NCBI RefSeq assembly: GCF_036404855.1
Contig: NZ_DASWYS010000223.1
Location: 1-41,733 of the forward strand
Reading direction: 5' to 3'
Length of the DNA stretch: 41,733 nt
Source: Pelomonas sp036404855
Lineage (GTDB): Bacteria > Pseudomonadota > Gammaproteobacteria > Burkholderiales > Burkholderiaceae_C
Part shown: positions 40,110 through 41,733 of the stretch, piece after piece
Position numbering within the stretch: position 1 is the first letter of the stretch
Layout of the letters: each line of letters opens with the position of its first letter
Notes under the pieces: model-generated
What the model saw: the letters and a program-made list of their open reading frames with translations, nothing else
Databases searched by the model: none
Told to the model about the DNA's origin: nothing
Made by a program: the position numbers and the translations under genes

Positions 40110-40143
40110 GTCGACACGTGGTTGCGGCAAGGGGGAACCCGGG

Positions 40144-40172
40144 ATTCTAGCCTGGGAAGGCCGATCTGCCAA
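40144..40172 (-). promoter_or_regulatory. Sigma-70 promoter of the rpsF operon
   Basis: The minus strand has TTGGCA (-35), a 17-nt spacer and TAGAAT (-10), close to consensus in all parts. The GC-rich CCCGGG just after the -10 is typical of ribosomal promoters under stringent control. The transcript would start near 40137, giving a leader of about 90 nt. Confidence 0.85.
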
Positions 40173-40184
40173 ATCCGGCCCGAC

Positions 40185-41733
40185 TCAGGGCTGGTCGGGG
40201 CTGCGCAGCGCGTCGACGAAGTCGCGCTGCCGCGGACTCGGCGCCGCCGTCACCAGGCTGACCAGCACCAGCGCCAGCGCCCCGGCCGGCACGCCGAACA
40301 GCCCGGCCGCCGCTGGCTGTATGCCCCAGATCATGGAGACCGGTCCCGGCAGGCCGGTCAGGGCCCTGAGTCCCGGGTGGGCGATGACGAGGTAGACTAG
40401 GCAGACGCCCAGCCCGGTCAGCATGCCGGCCAGTGCGCCGGCACGATTGGCACGGCGCCAGAATACGCCGGCCACCAGCGCCGGGAAAAAGGTGGAACCG
40501 GAGATGGAAAAGGCCGCAGTGACGACGGCCAGGATGTCCGCCGGGCGGCTCGATGCGACGGCGGCGGCCGTCAGCGCCGCCGCCAGCAGCAAGGCCTTTG
40601 ACAGTGTGACGCGCCGCGTGCGCGAGGCCTCCGGATTGATGGCCTTGTAGTAGAGATCGTGGGAAAGCGCGCTGGAGATGGCCAGCAGCAGCCCGTCGGC
40701 CGTGGACAGGGCCGCTGCCAGCCCGCCAGCGGCCACCATGCCCGAGATGACGTAGGGCAACCCGCCCAGCTCCGGCATCACCAGCATGACGAGATCCGGA
40801 TGCAGCCGCAGCTCGCCCAGCTGAAGCCGGCCGTCGCCGTTCAGGTCCACGGCGGACAGCAGCGCCGGATCGACCCGCTGCCACTGGCGAATCCAGGCCG
40901 GCAGTTGCTCGAAGGATGTGCCGACAAGGCCGTTGAAGACCTCGGTCTTGACCATCACGGCCAGGGCCGGCGCCGTCAGGTACAGCAGGCAGATGAAGAC
41001 CAGCGACCATGCGACCGACTCGCGGGCCGCCGCGACCGAGGCGGTCGTGTAGTAGCGCGTCAGCAGATGCGGCAGGCCGGCCGTGCCCACCATCAGGCAC
41101 AGGGCCAGCGCGAGGAAGTTGCGCCGAGCCTCGCTGGCCTGCTCCCGCTCGGCCGGACTGCCGTCCGGGTTGCCTGCGAACGGCTGGGTGTGCGACACCA
41201 ATCCCGACAACGGCTGGGCCTGCTGGGCTTCGGCGGCCTGTTCGCGCCGCCAGCGTTCTTCGGCCTCGGCAGAGGTGCGCGGCAGCGACGCACGCTGCTT
41301 CTCGGCCACCTGGATCTGGGCCAGCGGCGCATTCGCCGCCTTCAGCGCGGCCACGCTCGCAGCCGCCCTCGCCTGCTCGTCAGCCAGCGCCTTGGGCACG
41401 TCGGCCAGGCGCGCCGACGCGGCATCGGCACGCTGCTGGTGGATGGCACGCACCTGCAGTTCGCCCGGGTCCCGGATCAGCTCGCGCTCGCGCTCGGCCA
41501 GTTGATGAAGCTGCTGACCATAGACCAACTGGGGCAACGGCCAGCCCGTCTGCTTGACGCTCAGCCAGATGACCGGCACCAGGTAGGCCAGGATCATGAT
41601 GATGTACTGGGCCACCTGCGTCCACGTGACCGCGCGCATGCCGCCGAGGAAGGAGCAGACCAGCACACCGCCCAGGCCGACGAACACGCCCACCTCGAAA
41701 CCGAGGCCCGTGAGTCGCGTCGTGATGAGGCCC
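40185..41733 (-). CDS. Sodium/solute symporter with EF-hand-like loop (5' end outside window)
   Basis: This is the C-terminal 515 or so residues of a transporter of the sodium/solute symporter (SSS) family, similar to acetate-type carriers. The reading frame is open to the window edge. It shows GGMRAVTWTQVAQYIIMILA, GTAGLPHLLTRYYTT, VSGMVAAGGLAAALSTADG in closely related form (VISGMVAAGG), LLLAISSALSHDLYYKA and several more membrane helices. A large hydrophilic insert rich in Ala, Glu and Gln (about 130 residues) follows the first visible helix pair. A later loop contains DLNGDGRLQLGE at 40812-40847, which fits a 12-residue EF-hand calcium loop. The substrate is not determined. It lies upstream of the rpsF promoter on the same strand. 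Confidence 0.9.
   Translation of the reverse strand, partial: GLITTRLTGLGFEVGVFVGLGGVLVCSFLGGMRAVTWTQVAQYIIMILAYLVPVIWLSVKQTGWPLPQLVYGQQLHQLAERERELIRDPGELQVRAIHQQRADAASARLADVPKALADEQARAAASVAALKAANAPLAQIQVAEKQRASLPRTSAEAEERWRREQAAEAQQAQPLSGLVSHTQPFAGNPDGSPAEREQASEARRNFLALALCLMVGTAGLPHLLTRYYTTASVAAARESVAWSLVFICLLYLTAPALAVMVKTEVFNGLVGTSFEQLPAWIRQWQRVDPALLSAVDLNGDGRLQLGELRLHPDLVMLVMPELGGLPYVISGMVAAGGLAAALSTADGLLLAISSALSHDLYYKAINPEASRTRRVTLSKALLLAAALTAAAVASSRPADILAVVTAAFSISGSTFFPALVAGVFWRRANRAGALAGMLTGLGVCLVYLVIAHPGLRALTGLPGPVSMIWGIQPAAAGLFGVPAGALALVLVSLVTAAPSPRQRDFVDALRSPDQP

Overview
The window is high-GC DNA from a betaproteobacterium, most likely of the order Burkholderiales. The evidence is a gene order matching the membrane-bound hydrogenase (MBH) locus of Cupriavidus necator almost gene for gene, a red-type (form IC) RuBisCO operon with cbbX, and the rpsF-priB-rpsR-rplI-dnaB block in betaproteobacterial order. 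I cannot fix the genus. The housekeeping genes suggest a chromosomal location. The gene content is that of an aerobic hydrogen-oxidising autotroph.

Positions 1-20,021 hold one compact minus-strand cluster of 23 genes, read from right to left. It encodes the MBH small and large subunits (hoxK, hoxG), a HupE nickel transporter, the cytochrome b anchor (hoxZ), a HigA-like HTH protein, the MBH maturation genes hoxM-L-O-Q-R-T-V, the general maturation genes hypA-B-F-C-D-E, hoxX (CO ligand synthesis), the sigma-54 activator hoxA, the H2-sensing regulatory hydrogenase hoxB-hoxC, and the start of the sensor kinase hoxJ, cut by the window edge. Most junctions overlap or lie within 30 nt. The 226 nt ahead of hoxK carry a sigma-54-like promoter, an IHF-like site and inverted repeats. 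The sensor (HoxBC-HoxJ) should control HoxA, which should activate hoxK transcription.

Positions 20,248-24,288 (minus strand) hold an Aer-like PAS chemoreceptor with an altered signalling tip, a DUF3422 membrane protein and cbbR. The last two overlap by 4 nt.

Positions 24,392-36,759 (plus strand) hold a complete Calvin-Benson-Bassham operon divergent from cbbR: cbbL, cbbS, cbbX, cbbY, rpe, cbbZ, cbbF, cbbP, cbbT, gap, pgk and fba. The hydrogenase supplies electrons and energy from H2, and this operon uses them to fix CO2.

Positions 36,975-40,048 (minus strand) hold dnaB and the ribosomal operon rpsF-priB-rpsR-rplI, with a clear sigma-70 promoter, a terminator after rplI and a perfect DnaA-box 9-mer just upstream of dnaB. 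The right end (40,185-41,733) is the 3' part of a sodium/solute symporter that carries an EF-hand-like loop.

No tRNA, rRNA, insertion sequence, CRISPR array or prophage gene was seen. I did not find a clearly new multigene system. The most unusual items are the HigA-like protein without a toxin inside the hydrogenase operon, the divergent chemoreceptor beside it, the cbbR-coupled DUF3422 gene, the second His-rich segment in HypB, and the DnaA box at dnaB.
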